A DNA stretch of 64,000 nt from CAKRJP01 sp963589425 (lineage in GTDB: Bacteria; Bacillota; Clostridia; Lachnospirales; Lachnospiraceae), in contig CAVAKZ010000005.1 in assembly GCA_963589425.1 (NCBI GenBank), positions 17,336 to 81,335 on the forward strand, read 5' to 3'. Shown here in pieces: positions 8,778 to 16,831 of this stretch (position 1 is the first letter of the stretch; every line of letters begins with the position of its first letter). The notes beneath the pieces are model-generated. The model did not search any database, was not told where the DNA came from, and was given only the letters and a program-made list of their open reading frames with translations. The position numbers and the translations under genes are program-made.

Positions 8778-9404
8778 TTATTCGAAATGAAAGTGAAGAG
8801 TCTCTGAAAAAGGGAGTAAATTTTCACCCAACAATTCCTGGTAAAGATGGGCGATGGGGAGGCCCACAACATTATTATAATCTCCGGAAATTCCTTTTAC
8901 GTGGATGGCGAAGGGCCCTTGAATGCCGTAGGCTCCTGCCTTGTCCAAGGGATCCTTCGTGGCAATATAGCGTTTTAAATCCTGGCCTGATACAGGGTAA
9001 AAGCTAACATCTGTAGATTCGTAGAAGGTTTTTCTTCGCATCCTTCCTCCTTCTATAATAAACAGACAAACGCCGGTATATACCTGGTGGGTTCGGCCGG
9101 CAAGCATAGACAGCATATTATAGGCTTCCTCCTCATCCTTAGGTTTTCCAAGAATTTCATCCTTATATACAACTACTGTATCTGCCCCAATAACCACCAA
9201 GCTGTCATTATCCTTGGTTTTATCTTTTACTTTCTCATATACATTTTCAGCCTTTACAGTTGCAAGTTCTATAACAACTTCCCAAGGGATTTTCTTTGTA
9301 ATTACTTCCTTGGCATCAGAAGTTAAAACTTCAAACTGAAATCCGGCCTGGGTCATCAGTTCTTTTCGTCTTGGTGAGGCTGAAGCCAGAATATATTTTA
9401 TCAT
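8778..9404 (-). CDS. maf: Maf-family nucleoside triphosphate pyrophosphatase
   Basis: Maf/YhdE-type house-cleaning enzyme that hydrolyses non-canonical or excess nucleoside triphosphates (dTTP/UTP type) to monophosphates. The 208-residue protein starts MIKYILASASPRRKEL, the family signature, and contains VIGADTVVVYKDEILGKPKD with the catalytic Asp and metal site, then YGIQG and the YNNVVGLPI motif. The reading frame is open further upstream, but the start at 9404 is chosen because GAGGAAA sits directly before it and family proteins begin here. It lies alone on the minus strand, divergent from the ATPase gene. Confidence 0.93.
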   Translation of the reverse strand: MIKYILASASPRRKELMTQAGFQFEVLTSDAKEVITKKIPWEVVIELATVKAENVYEKVKDKTKDNDSLVVIGADTVVVYKDEILGKPKDEEEAYNMLSMLAGRTHQVYTGVCLFIIEGGRMRRKTFYESTDVSFYPVSGQDLKRYIATKDPLDKAGAYGIQGPFAIHVKGISGDYNNVVGLPIAHLYQELLGENLLPFSETLHFHFE

Positions 9405-9444
9405 CAATATTTCCTCGTCTTTCTTATTAGTATCCTTAATATTC

Positions 9445-9473
9445 ATATAAATATCCATGAACAGTATAAACAA
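9445..9473 (-). promoter_or_regulatory. Candidate maf promoter
   Basis: On the minus strand, TTGTTT (9473-9468), 17-nt spacer, TTATAT (9450-9445). Moderate match. Confidence 0.45.
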
Positions 9474-9517
9474 ACATTGGACAGAAGGCAATGCATAGGG
9501 CTTTTTCAGGGAAAATG

Positions 9518-9526
9518 TGTTATAAT
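9518..9526 (+). promoter_or_regulatory. Extended -10 promoter of the ABC-class ATPase gene
   Basis: TG-T-TATAAT at 9518-9526, a full extended -10 element. No good -35 box is present at the expected place. Confidence 0.6.
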
Positions 9527-9574
9527 CAAGGGAAGTTTGCAAGAATGAAATTGATGAAAACGGAGTAAATATAG

Positions 9575-11281
9575 ATGAAGCAATCGGAAGATTTGAAAAA
9601 CTTATTAAATAAAATTGATCACAGGGCTTACCCTGCTTATAAAGAAACAAAAGGCTCTTGGGATTTTGGTAAATATATTTTAAATATAGAACATGTGCAG
9701 GGGGATCCCTTTGCGGCACCTTCATCTCTTAGTGTGGAGCTCTCCGGGAAAACTGCAGGATTTTCCCCGGCCTTGTACGAGAAAAAATGTCGCAGGATTG
9801 CCCTGCAGGACTTTTTGATTCGAGAATTTTATAAACAATGCTGCAGGTATTCTTTTAAAGCAAAGGGTTCTGGAAAAAGCGGCCTGCTTGCTGTTAGCAG
9901 GTGCGGGCAGGAAATTTTAGAAAGGTCTGCCTGTAGAATTATTCCGGACAGTGGGAAGGTGATTCTTCGTTTTGAGGTAGGATTCCCTGCAAATGGCCGA
10001 AGCATTAATGCAAGAGAATTAATAAAAATTTTCTTTGAGTTTTTGCCCCAATGTGTAGAAAGGGCTTTAGTATATAAAAATTTAGATGCTAAGAAGATAG
10101 ATGAATATGTGGATCTTGCAGAGGACTATCAATATATTAGTGATCATTTGGAAGAAGAGGGATTGGTGGCCTTTGTGGCAAATGGTTCCTTACTTCCAAG
10201 AGAATCCGGTGTCAGTGAAAAACCTATGGAAGCTGGAATCCTTTTTCAGTCCCCGGAGTCTATGGAAGTCTCTTTTGCCCTTCCAAGGGCCGGCAAGATA
10301 AGGGGTATGGGGATAAAAAAAGGCGTAACCTTGATTGTGGGAGGCGGCTACCATGGAAAATCTACCTTGTTAAAGGCCTTGGAGGCAGGTGTTTACCCCC
10401 ATATTCCCGGAGATGGAAGAGAATATGTGGTGACAGCAAAAGATGCCATGAAAATTCGTGCAGAAGATGGAAGATGTATTCATAAGGGAGATATTTCTTT
10501 ATTTATTAATGATTTGCCCAATAAAAAGGATACTACTGCTTTTGATACGGAGGATGCCAGTGGAAGTACCTCTCAGGCAGCCAATGTAGTTGAGGCTATG
10601 GGGGCCGGAACCTCCTTGTTCTTAATTGATGAAGATACCAGTGCCACGAATTTTATGGTTAGAGACCAGTTGATGCAGACAGTAATTTGCAGAGATATGG
10701 AGCCTATTACCCCGTTTATTGAGCGAGTGCAGGGGATTGATAGGGATTTTGGGATCTCTACTATATTGGTGGCAGGAAGTTCCGGGGCTTATTTTCATGT
10801 AGCGGATAAGGTCTTGCAGATGGATCGATATTTTCCGGTGGATATTACAGAGAAGGCTAAGGAAGCTGCAGTTGCTGAAAAACCAGTGGAATGTTCTCTT
10901 ATGCCGGTAAAGCAGAGCCCTGACTTGCGGAAAGTTTTGCCTAATAAGGATTTGAAGGAAAAAGGACGAATTAAAATTAAGACCTTGGGAAAAGATGGGA
11001 TTATGGTTGGCAGAGAGACAGTGGATCTGCGATATGTAGAGCAACTTCAGGATGAAGAACAGCTTACCATGTTGGCCCAGATCCTTCGCTATCTGGAAGA
11101 AGCTGTTTTTGATGGAAAGAAAACATTGCCTGAGATTGTAGAAAGCCTTTATGAAGATTTGGAAAAGGGAAGCTTTGAGCTGATTTTAGGGAGACCGGTT
11201 CCGGGAAATTTGGCTATGCCTAGAAAACAGGAAATATATGCCTGCCTAAACCGTTATAGAAAGATGAGGGTATGTTTATGA
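9575..11281 (+). CDS. Predicted ATPase of the ABC class (ABC_ATPase family)
   Basis: A 568-residue soluble P-loop protein of the family Pfam calls ABC_ATPase. The Walker A motif is GGGYHGKSTLLK (about residues 255-266) and the Walker B segment is SLFLIDEDTSATNFM, followed by a late VAGSSGAYF switch. The N-terminal quarter matches the family's RNA-binding-like region. No transmembrane segment is seen, so this is not a transporter component. The family has a structurally studied member in trypanosome RNA editing (MRB1590), but the bacterial role is unknown. It shares its last 4 nt (ATGA) with rsmD, which hints at an RNA-related task. Confidence 0.85.
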   Translation: MKQSEDLKNLLNKIDHRAYPAYKETKGSWDFGKYILNIEHVQGDPFAAPSSLSVELSGKTAGFSPALYEKKCRRIALQDFLIREFYKQCCRYSFKAKGSGKSGLLAVSRCGQEILERSACRIIPDSGKVILRFEVGFPANGRSINARELIKIFFEFLPQCVERALVYKNLDAKKIDEYVDLAEDYQYISDHLEEEGLVAFVANGSLLPRESGVSEKPMEAGILFQSPESMEVSFALPRAGKIRGMGIKKGVTLIVGGGYHGKSTLLKALEAGVYPHIPGDGREYVVTAKDAMKIRAEDGRCIHKGDISLFINDLPNKKDTTAFDTEDASGSTSQAANVVEAMGAGTSLFLIDEDTSATNFMVRDQLMQTVICRDMEPITPFIERVQGIDRDFGISTILVAGSSGAYFHVADKVLQMDRYFPVDITEKAKEAAVAEKPVECSLMPVKQSPDLRKVLPNKDLKEKGRIKIKTLGKDGIMVGRETVDLRYVEQLQDEEQLTMLAQILRYLEEAVFDGKKTLPEIVESLYEDLEKGSFELILGRPVPGNLAMPRKQEIYACLNRYRKMRVCL

Positions 11282-11832
11282 GAGTGATTGCAGGAAGTGC
11301 TAAGAGAACCCAGCTTAAAACCATTGAGGGGCTAGATACCAGACCTACTACAGATCGAATTAAGGAAACCTTGTTTAATATGCTTTCGCCAAGTCTCTAT
11401 GATTGTAGTTTTCTAGATCTTTTTGCAGGAAGCGGTGGTATTGGAATCGAAGCCTTAAGTCGTGGGGCATCGGAAGCGGTTTTTGTGGAAATGAATCCAA
11501 AGGCCATGGTTTGTATTAAAGAAAATCTTAAAAAGACTCATTTGGAAGACCGAGCCATGACCCTTCAAACAGATGTTTTGTCCGGACTTAAAAGATTAGA
11601 TGGGAAGAAGCATTTTGATTATATTTTTATGGATCCGCCCTATAATCATGAATGGGAGAAAAAGGTTCTTGAATTGTTAGGAGCAGGAGATTACTTGTCT
11701 CGTGACGGAGTGATTATTATAGAGGCTTCTTTAGAGACTAAAATGGATTATATTGAAGAATTTGGATTTGAACTTGTCAAAGAGAAGACATATAAGACCA
11801 ATAAGCATGTCTTTTTGACTCTAGGTCAGTAA
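11278..11832 (+). CDS. rsmD: 16S rRNA (guanine(966)-N2)-methyltransferase
   Basis: AdoMet-dependent methyltransferase that modifies G966 of 16S rRNA. Motifs: N-terminal MRVIAGSAKR, TRPTTDRIKETLFNML, the AdoMet loop LDLFAGSGGIGIEALSRGA and the catalytic DPPY (FMDPPYNHEW). Two in-frame ATGs exist, at 11272 and 11278. I chose 11278 because GAGGG (11266-11270) is 7 nt upstream of it but only 1 nt before the other, and because it gives the classic ATGA overlap with the preceding stop. It is 184 residues, normal for the family. coaD follows, a very common pairing. Confidence 0.95.
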   Translation: MRVIAGSAKRTQLKTIEGLDTRPTTDRIKETLFNMLSPSLYDCSFLDLFAGSGGIGIEALSRGASEAVFVEMNPKAMVCIKENLKKTHLEDRAMTLQTDVLSGLKRLDGKKHFDYIFMDPPYNHEWEKKVLELLGAGDYLSRDGVIIIEASLETKMDYIEEFGFELVKEKTYKTNKHVFLTLGQ

Positions 11833-11868
11833 AGATAAGAAGAGAAAAAAAGGAGAGAAAATTTAATT

Positions 11869-12360
11869 ATGAGAAAAGGACTTTATCCGGGAAGTTTTGA
11901 TCCGGTTACTTATGGGCATATAGATATTATCAAGAGAGCAGCAGAATTAGTGGATGAATTAACAGTGGGGGTGCTGTGCAATAAGGCAAAAACCCCGTTG
12001 TTTTCCTTAGAAGAACGTGTTAGAATGTTAAAAGAGGTAACGAAAGATACGCCTAATGTGAAGATTGTTCCTTTTGAGGGACTTACAGTGGATTTTGCCA
12101 AGGCAATCGGAGCCAATATGATTGTTCGAGGCCTTCGCGCTGTGACGGATTTTGAGTATGAGCTTATGATGGCCCAGACTAACCATAAGTTGGAGCCTGG
12201 GGTGGAGACGATATTTTTAACTACTAATCTTGCCTATTCTTACCTAAGCTCATCCATTGTAAAAGAGGTGGCATCTTTTGGAGGGGATATTTCTCAATTT
12301 GTTCCGGACTCGGTGATGGAGCAGGTTCAGGAGAAGATGAATAATAAAAGGAGAGCATAA
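11869..12360 (+). CDS. coaD: Phosphopantetheine adenylyltransferase
   Basis: Fourth enzyme of coenzyme A synthesis: ATP plus 4'-phosphopantetheine gives dephospho-CoA. At 163 residues it has the full nucleotidyltransferase fold, with the phosphate-binding start YPGSFDPVTYGHIDII containing the TxGH motif, RGLRAVTDFEYE, and the C-terminal SSSIVKEVA motif. RBS AGGAGAG lies before the ATG. It follows rsmD by 36 nt and precedes the coiled-coil gene by 5 nt, so the three form one operon. Confidence 0.97.
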   Translation: MRKGLYPGSFDPVTYGHIDIIKRAAELVDELTVGVLCNKAKTPLFSLEERVRMLKEVTKDTPNVKIVPFEGLTVDFAKAIGANMIVRGLRAVTDFEYELMMAQTNHKLEPGVETIFLTTNLAYSYLSSSIVKEVASFGGDISQFVPDSVMEQVQEKMNNKRRA

Positions 12361-12365
12361 AGTAT

Positions 12366-13001
12366 ATGAGTAGTCGTATTGAACAGATTATTGAAGAAAT
12401 CGAAGAGTATATTGACAGCTGTAAATTTCAGCCCCTGTCTACTACTAAGATTATTGTAAATAAAGATCAGTTAGATGAATTATTAAGAGAACTTCGTATG
12501 AAGACTCCGGATGAGATTAAGAGATATCAAAAGATTATTGCCAATAAGGATGCAATTTTAGCAGATGCCCAGGCTAAGGCTGATAACCTGATCGAGGAGG
12601 CTCATATTCAGACAAATGAGTTGGTAAGTGAGCATGAGATTATGCAGCAGGCATACTCCCAGGCTAATGCCATTGTTACTGCCGCTACAGAGCAGGCCCA
12701 GGAGATTCTTGACAATGCAACCAGAGATGCCAATGATATTCGTATCGGTGCTATGCAGTATACAGATGATTTACTAGCCAACGCAGAGAGTATGATCGGG
12801 CATACATTAGACAGTTATACAACCAAATATGACAGCTTAGTTAATTCCTTGCAGGAGTGTTATGATATGGTTCGTAACAACAGAGCAGAGCTTGAGATCC
12901 CGGAGCAGTCAGATAGAGCTTTAGAGGCCGAGTATGGAAGTGAGCAGCAACAGGAACCAGTGTATGATACTGGGATTGATGAGCTTTTGGATAACGAATA
13001 A
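12366..13001 (+). CDS. Coiled-coil protein of unknown function (V-ATPase subunit H-like)
   Basis: A 211-residue soluble, acidic protein with a long Ala/Glu/Asp-rich coiled coil (about residues 55-165) containing repeats such as ADAQAKADNLIEEA and AATEQAQEILDNATRDAND. This resembles stalk subunits of ATP synthases or DivIVA-type proteins. The first 45 residues form a separate short segment (SSRIEQIIEEIEEYIDSC) and the C-terminus is acidic and Gln-rich. Such proteins follow coaD in many Lachnospiraceae and are often labelled ATPase, but no nucleotide-binding motif is visible. A structural role at the membrane or in division is only a guess. Confidence 0.75.
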   Translation: MSSRIEQIIEEIEEYIDSCKFQPLSTTKIIVNKDQLDELLRELRMKTPDEIKRYQKIIANKDAILADAQAKADNLIEEAHIQTNELVSEHEIMQQAYSQANAIVTAATEQAQEILDNATRDANDIRIGAMQYTDDLLANAESMIGHTLDSYTTKYDSLVNSLQECYDMVRNNRAELEIPEQSDRALEAEYGSEQQQEPVYDTGIDELLDNE

Positions 13002-13035
13002 TATTCACGATTGACTATATAAGAGCGTATATAAT

Positions 13036-13068
13036 AGAACTGGTTGCCTCTTTTGCGGAACCAGTTCT
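13036..13068. repeat. Perfect inverted repeat without a T-tract
   Basis: AGAACTGGTT (13036-13045) pairs perfectly with AACCAGTTCT (13059-13068) around 13 nt. Only a mixed TATTGTT follows, so it is a weak terminator or an operator or mRNA-stability hairpin between the coiled-coil gene and pepD. Confidence 0.5.
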
Positions 13069-13118
13069 ATTGTTGAATTAAGAAAGATTTTAAGGTAGAA
13101 AAAAGAGAGGATGAGAGT

Positions 13119-14567
13119 ATGGCAGTATTGGAGAACCTAGAACCTAAAAAGGTGTTTGAAATTTTTGAGGAAATTTGTAAAATCCCTCATGGATCACACA
13201 ATACAAAGCAGATCAGTGATTTTTGCATGAATTTTGCAGCAAAAAGAGGCCTGGATGCATCACAGGATGAAGTGGGGAATGTATTTATCCGCAAGGAGGC
13301 AAGCCCCGGATTTGAAAACAGTGAGGGAGTGATCCTTCAGGGCCATCTTGATATGGTATGCGCCAAGACAGAAGATTCCAGCCATGATTTTATGAAGGAT
13401 GGTCTGGAATTATATGTGGAAGATGGCTATGTTAAGGCAAAAGATACCACTTTAGGTGGGGATGATGGTATTGCAGTAGCTATGGCCCTAGCCGTTTTAG
13501 ACAGCCATACTATCGAACATCCTCCTCTTGAAGTTCTTCTTACTGTAGATGAGGAAGTGGGCTTGGACGGAGCCAATGCCTTTGACTTTACTCAGATGAA
13601 GGGCAGTAAGCTTATAAATATTGATTCTGAAGAAGAAGGAATCCTTACTGTAGGTTGTGCCGGAGCTATTATGGCAGAGTCAAGGATTCCCATTCATAGA
13701 CAGAAAAAAAGCGGAAGCCTGATTCGTATTAATATTCACGGTCTTATGGGTGGTCATTCTGGATGTGAGATTCAAAAGCAGAGGGGAAATGCCCACAAGA
13801 TGATGGGGCGTCTCTTGAACCATATGATGAAGGAGATCTCTCTTAATTTGGTTGAAGTCAATGGAGGTGCTCAGGATAATGTGATCTCCATGATTTCTGT
13901 GGCTGAGATTTTAGTTCCGGTAGAGCAGGTGGAGAAGGCCCTTGCCCTTGTGCAGGAGATGAAAGAAACCTGGGATGCAGAATTTATGGGATGTGAGCCG
14001 AATTTAGCGGTTGATACTTTTGTGTCCCATGATTCTACTATCGATGTATGCGATGACAGATCTACCAGAAGCACGGTAGCCTTCTTAGTTATTTGTCCAA
14101 ATGGTGTTATTGAATACAGCCGCAAGTTGGCAGGCTTTGTAGAGACATCTCTGAATATGGGTATTGTAGAGACTGCTTCTGATTATATTCGTACTGTGCA
14201 TATGCTTCGAAGCTCAGTAGACAGTAGGGACCTGGAAACTTGGGAGAGATTTGAACAGTGTGCCAATGCAGTAGGAGCCCAGGCAATCTTTAGAAGCAGT
14301 TATGATGCCTGGCCATTAAAGATTGATTCAAAGCTTCAGAAGATTATGGTTGATACCTATAAAGACCTGTACGGAGAGGACATGAGAGTCGAGACTATGC
14401 ATGCAGGATTGGAGTGTGCTGTATTCTGCGTAACTAATCCGGAGCTTGACTGCGTTTCCTTTGGACCGAACATTTGGGATGTCCACTCTTTTAATGAGAA
14501 GTTAGATATTGCTTCAACAGAAAGATGTTGGAAGTATTTGGTAGAGGTATTGAAGCGTTGCAAATAA
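13119..14567 (+). CDS. pepD: Aminoacyl-histidine dipeptidase (M20C)
   Basis: Zinc dipeptidase of family M20C that cleaves Xaa-His and many other dipeptides in the cytoplasm. The 482 residues show the first metal motif GHLDMV, the bridging Asp in TTLGGDDGIAVAMALA, the catalytic Glu pair in TVDEEVGLDGA, the dimerisation-domain motif GLMGGHSGCEI and the late ligand in MHAGLECAVF. Length and order match E. coli PepD. GAGAGGATGAG precedes the ATG. It probably forms its own unit, ending at the hairpin at 14609. Confidence 0.95.
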   Translation: MAVLENLEPKKVFEIFEEICKIPHGSHNTKQISDFCMNFAAKRGLDASQDEVGNVFIRKEASPGFENSEGVILQGHLDMVCAKTEDSSHDFMKDGLELYVEDGYVKAKDTTLGGDDGIAVAMALAVLDSHTIEHPPLEVLLTVDEEVGLDGANAFDFTQMKGSKLINIDSEEEGILTVGCAGAIMAESRIPIHRQKKSGSLIRINIHGLMGGHSGCEIQKQRGNAHKMMGRLLNHMMKEISLNLVEVNGGAQDNVISMISVAEILVPVEQVEKALALVQEMKETWDAEFMGCEPNLAVDTFVSHDSTIDVCDDRSTRSTVAFLVICPNGVIEYSRKLAGFVETSLNMGIVETASDYIRTVHMLRSSVDSRDLETWERFEQCANAVGAQAIFRSSYDAWPLKIDSKLQKIMVDTYKDLYGEDMRVETMHAGLECAVFCVTNPELDCVSFGPNIWDVHSFNEKLDIASTERCWKYLVEVLKRCK

Positions 14568-14608
14568 AAAAGAAGGTGCTTTAGGTGCCTAGTGTCTTTT
14601 TGGACAGG

Positions 14609-14652
14609 ATAGTCATTGAGAAGGGAATTTCTCAATGACTATTTGCTGTTTT
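14609..14652 (+). terminator. pepD terminator
   Basis: Perfect 14-bp stem ATAGTCATTGAGAA / TTCTCAATGACTAT (14609-14622, 14629-14642) with a 6-nt loop, then TTGCTGTTTT. The tail is also a possible -35 (TTGCTG 14643-14648) for the next gene, with TTATAT 17 nt on. Confidence 0.75.
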
Positions 14653-14690
14653 ACGTAATGGGAAATTATATGATTTGAGAAGGAGTTGTA

Positions 14691-16073
14691 ATGAATTTAC
14701 CAAAAGCCTTTGAAGAAAAAATGAAACAACTTTTGGGAGAAGAATTTGAGGAATATATTGCTTGTTATGAAGCTCCTAGATACTATGGTCTTCGGGTGAA
14801 TACAGGGAAAATTTCCGTGGAAGAGTTTGAGAAAATCTGTCCCTTTGAGATTAGCCCTATTCCCTGGATTCCCAATGGATTTTACTATAACGGAGACAAG
14901 GTGACTCCTTCGAAACATCCTTATTATTTTGCCGGGCTCTATTATCTTCAGGAACCCAGTGCCATGACCCCAGCCAGTCGCTTGCCTATTGAGCCGGGAG
15001 ACAAGGTCTTGGATGTGTGTGCGGCACCAGGGGGGAAGGCTACGGAACTTGGCGCTAAGCTTAAGGGCAAGGGACTTTTAGCCTGCAATGATATTAGCAG
15101 CTCCAGAGCCAAGGGCCTGCTTAAAAATATTGAGGTTTTTGGTATTGGAAATGTGTTAGTTCTAAGTGAGGAACCTGGAAATCTGGAGGAATATTTTTCG
15201 GAGTATTTTGATAAGATTTTAATAGATGCCCCTTGTTCCGGGGAGGGAATGTTTCGAAAAGATAAGAAAATGGTAAGCGCATGGCAGGAACACGGACCGG
15301 AATTTTTCAGCAATATTCAAAAGAGTATTATCAGACAGGCAGCCAGAATGTTAAAGCCCGGAGGAATGATGCTTTACTCTACCTGTACCTTTGATGCCAG
15401 CGAGAATGAACGAATCATTGATGGACTGATAAGGGACTTCCCGGAATTTCAAATACTTCCTATGGAAGCTTATGAGGGTTTTGCAGCCGGTATGCCACAA
15501 ATGACGGACAGCGGCAGAGAAGAGCTGAAAAATACAGTTCGTATTTTTCCTCACAAAATGAAAGGAGAAGGTCACTACCTTGCCCTTCTTCGAAAGGGAA
15601 GCGAAATTTCAAAAACTACTGAAATACAGGAGAAAAAAGCTAATAAGAAGATACCTGAGGAATTGGCTGATTTCTTTAAGAACGTTTCCAGAGATTTTGA
15701 TTCGTCCAGGTTAGATATTCACGGAGAGCGAGTATATTACATGCCGGAAGGCTTACCCCAACTAAAAGGTATTCGTTTTCTAAGAACGGGACTTCTTTTG
15801 GGAGAACTGAAGAAAAAACGCTTTGAGCCAAGTCAGGCCCTGGCTATGACCTTGAAAAAAGAAGAGTATAAACATAGCATTGATTTTCCCGTCTCTGATG
15901 AAAGAGTAAAGCGCTACTTAAAGGGAGAAACTCTGGAAGTAGATGACCTGGTTGGAGAAAAAGAATCTGGCTGGTATTTAGTCTGCGTAGATTCTTATCC
16001 TTTAGGCTGGGGAAAGCTATCTAGAGGAACCCTTAAGAACAAATATTTGCCCGGATGGAGGTTGAATTCCTGA
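14691..16073 (+). CDS. RsmF/RsmB-type rRNA cytosine-C5 methyltransferase
   Basis: AdoMet-dependent m5C RNA methyltransferase of the NOL1/NOP2/Sun family. The catalytic core (about residues 75-305) has the AdoMet motif VLDVCAAPGGKATELG, the PCSGEGMFRKD motif with one active Cys, and STCTFDASENE with the nucleophile Cys. The C-terminal part, about 150 residues (KGIRFLRTGLLLGELKKKRFEPSQALA), is the RsmF-type RNA-binding extension, which favours RsmF over RsmB. Start supported by AAGGAG. It opens a run of RNA-modification genes. The exact target cytosine cannot be told from sequence. Confidence 0.88.
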   Translation: MNLPKAFEEKMKQLLGEEFEEYIACYEAPRYYGLRVNTGKISVEEFEKICPFEISPIPWIPNGFYYNGDKVTPSKHPYYFAGLYYLQEPSAMTPASRLPIEPGDKVLDVCAAPGGKATELGAKLKGKGLLACNDISSSRAKGLLKNIEVFGIGNVLVLSEEPGNLEEYFSEYFDKILIDAPCSGEGMFRKDKKMVSAWQEHGPEFFSNIQKSIIRQAARMLKPGGMMLYSTCTFDASENERIIDGLIRDFPEFQILPMEAYEGFAAGMPQMTDSGREELKNTVRIFPHKMKGEGHYLALLRKGSEISKTTEIQEKKANKKIPEELADFFKNVSRDFDSSRLDIHGERVYYMPEGLPQLKGIRFLRTGLLLGELKKKRFEPSQALAMTLKKEEYKHSIDFPVSDERVKRYLKGETLEVDDLVGEKESGWYLVCVDSYPLGWGKLSRGTLKNKYLPGWRLNS

Positions 16074-16111
16074 GAGGATAAATCAAGACTAACAATTTGG
16101 AGAAATGTATG

Positions 16112-16831
16112 ATGCGTTTGGATAAATTTCTTGCGGAAATGAGCGTGGGAAGCAGAAGTGATGTAAAGGGTCTGATTCGAAAAGGGCAGGTTTTGGTCAA
16201 TGGAGAAGTTGTAAAAAAACCGGAATGGAAAGTGGATCAGGAAAGAGACCAGGTGGTTTGCAATGGAAAAAAAATAGAATATGCCGCCTTTGAGTACTAC
16301 ATGTTACACAAGCCGGAAGGGGTAGTGTCTGCTACTGAGGATAAAAAAGATACCACGGTCATAGATTTGATTGACAGTAAGCGAAGAAAAGACTTATTTC
16401 CGGTAGGGAGACTGGATAAGGATACGGAAGGCCTGCTTCTTATTACTAACGATGGGAAATTAGCTCATGAACTACTGTCTCCCAAAAAACATGTAGATAA
16501 GATTTATTTTGCCAGAATCCAGGGAAGGGTTACCAAGCAGGATGTGTCAGACTTTAAAGCAGGTGTTAATATCGGCACTTCGGAAGATGCGGAGATTACC
16601 CTGCCTGCTATGCTTACCATTCTTTCTTCCGGGGAAGAATCAGAAATTCGATTGAAAATTCAGGAAGGTAAATTTCATCAGATCAAGCGAATGTTTCAGG
16701 CAGTGGGGAAAGAAGTTCTTTATTTGAGGCGAGAGACCATGGGAAGGTTAAAGTTAGATCCAAAGCTTCCCCTGGGAAAATATCGAAGTTTAACAGATCA
16801 GGAAATTAAGGGATTAAAGGATGAATCATAA
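16112..16831 (+). CDS. RsuA-family pseudouridine synthase
   Basis: Pseudouridine synthase of the RsuA/RluB/E/F group, 239 residues. The N-terminal S4 domain (MRLDKFLAEMSVGSRSDVKGLIRKGQVLVNG) is followed by the catalytic domain with the active Asp in GRLDKDTEGLLLITNDG and the closing motif GKFHQIKRMFQAVG. Adjacent ATGs at 16109 and 16112 are both compatible with GGAG at 16099-16102. I chose 16112 because family members begin MRLDKFL. Its end overlaps the YgiQ gene by 11 nt. The target in 16S or 23S rRNA is undetermined. Confidence 0.9.
   Translation: MRLDKFLAEMSVGSRSDVKGLIRKGQVLVNGEVVKKPEWKVDQERDQVVCNGKKIEYAAFEYYMLHKPEGVVSATEDKKDTTVIDLIDSKRRKDLFPVGRLDKDTEGLLLITNDGKLAHELLSPKKHVDKIYFARIQGRVTKQDVSDFKAGVNIGTSEDAEITLPAMLTILSSGEESEIRLKIQEGKFHQIKRMFQAVGKEVLYLRRETMGRLKLDPKLPLGKYRSLTDQEIKGLKDES

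Noticed and set aside
13011..13035. Promoter TTGACT ... TATAAT before pepD
   Set aside because: The boxes are only 13 nt apart, too close for sigma-A, and no better -35 fits this TATAAT.
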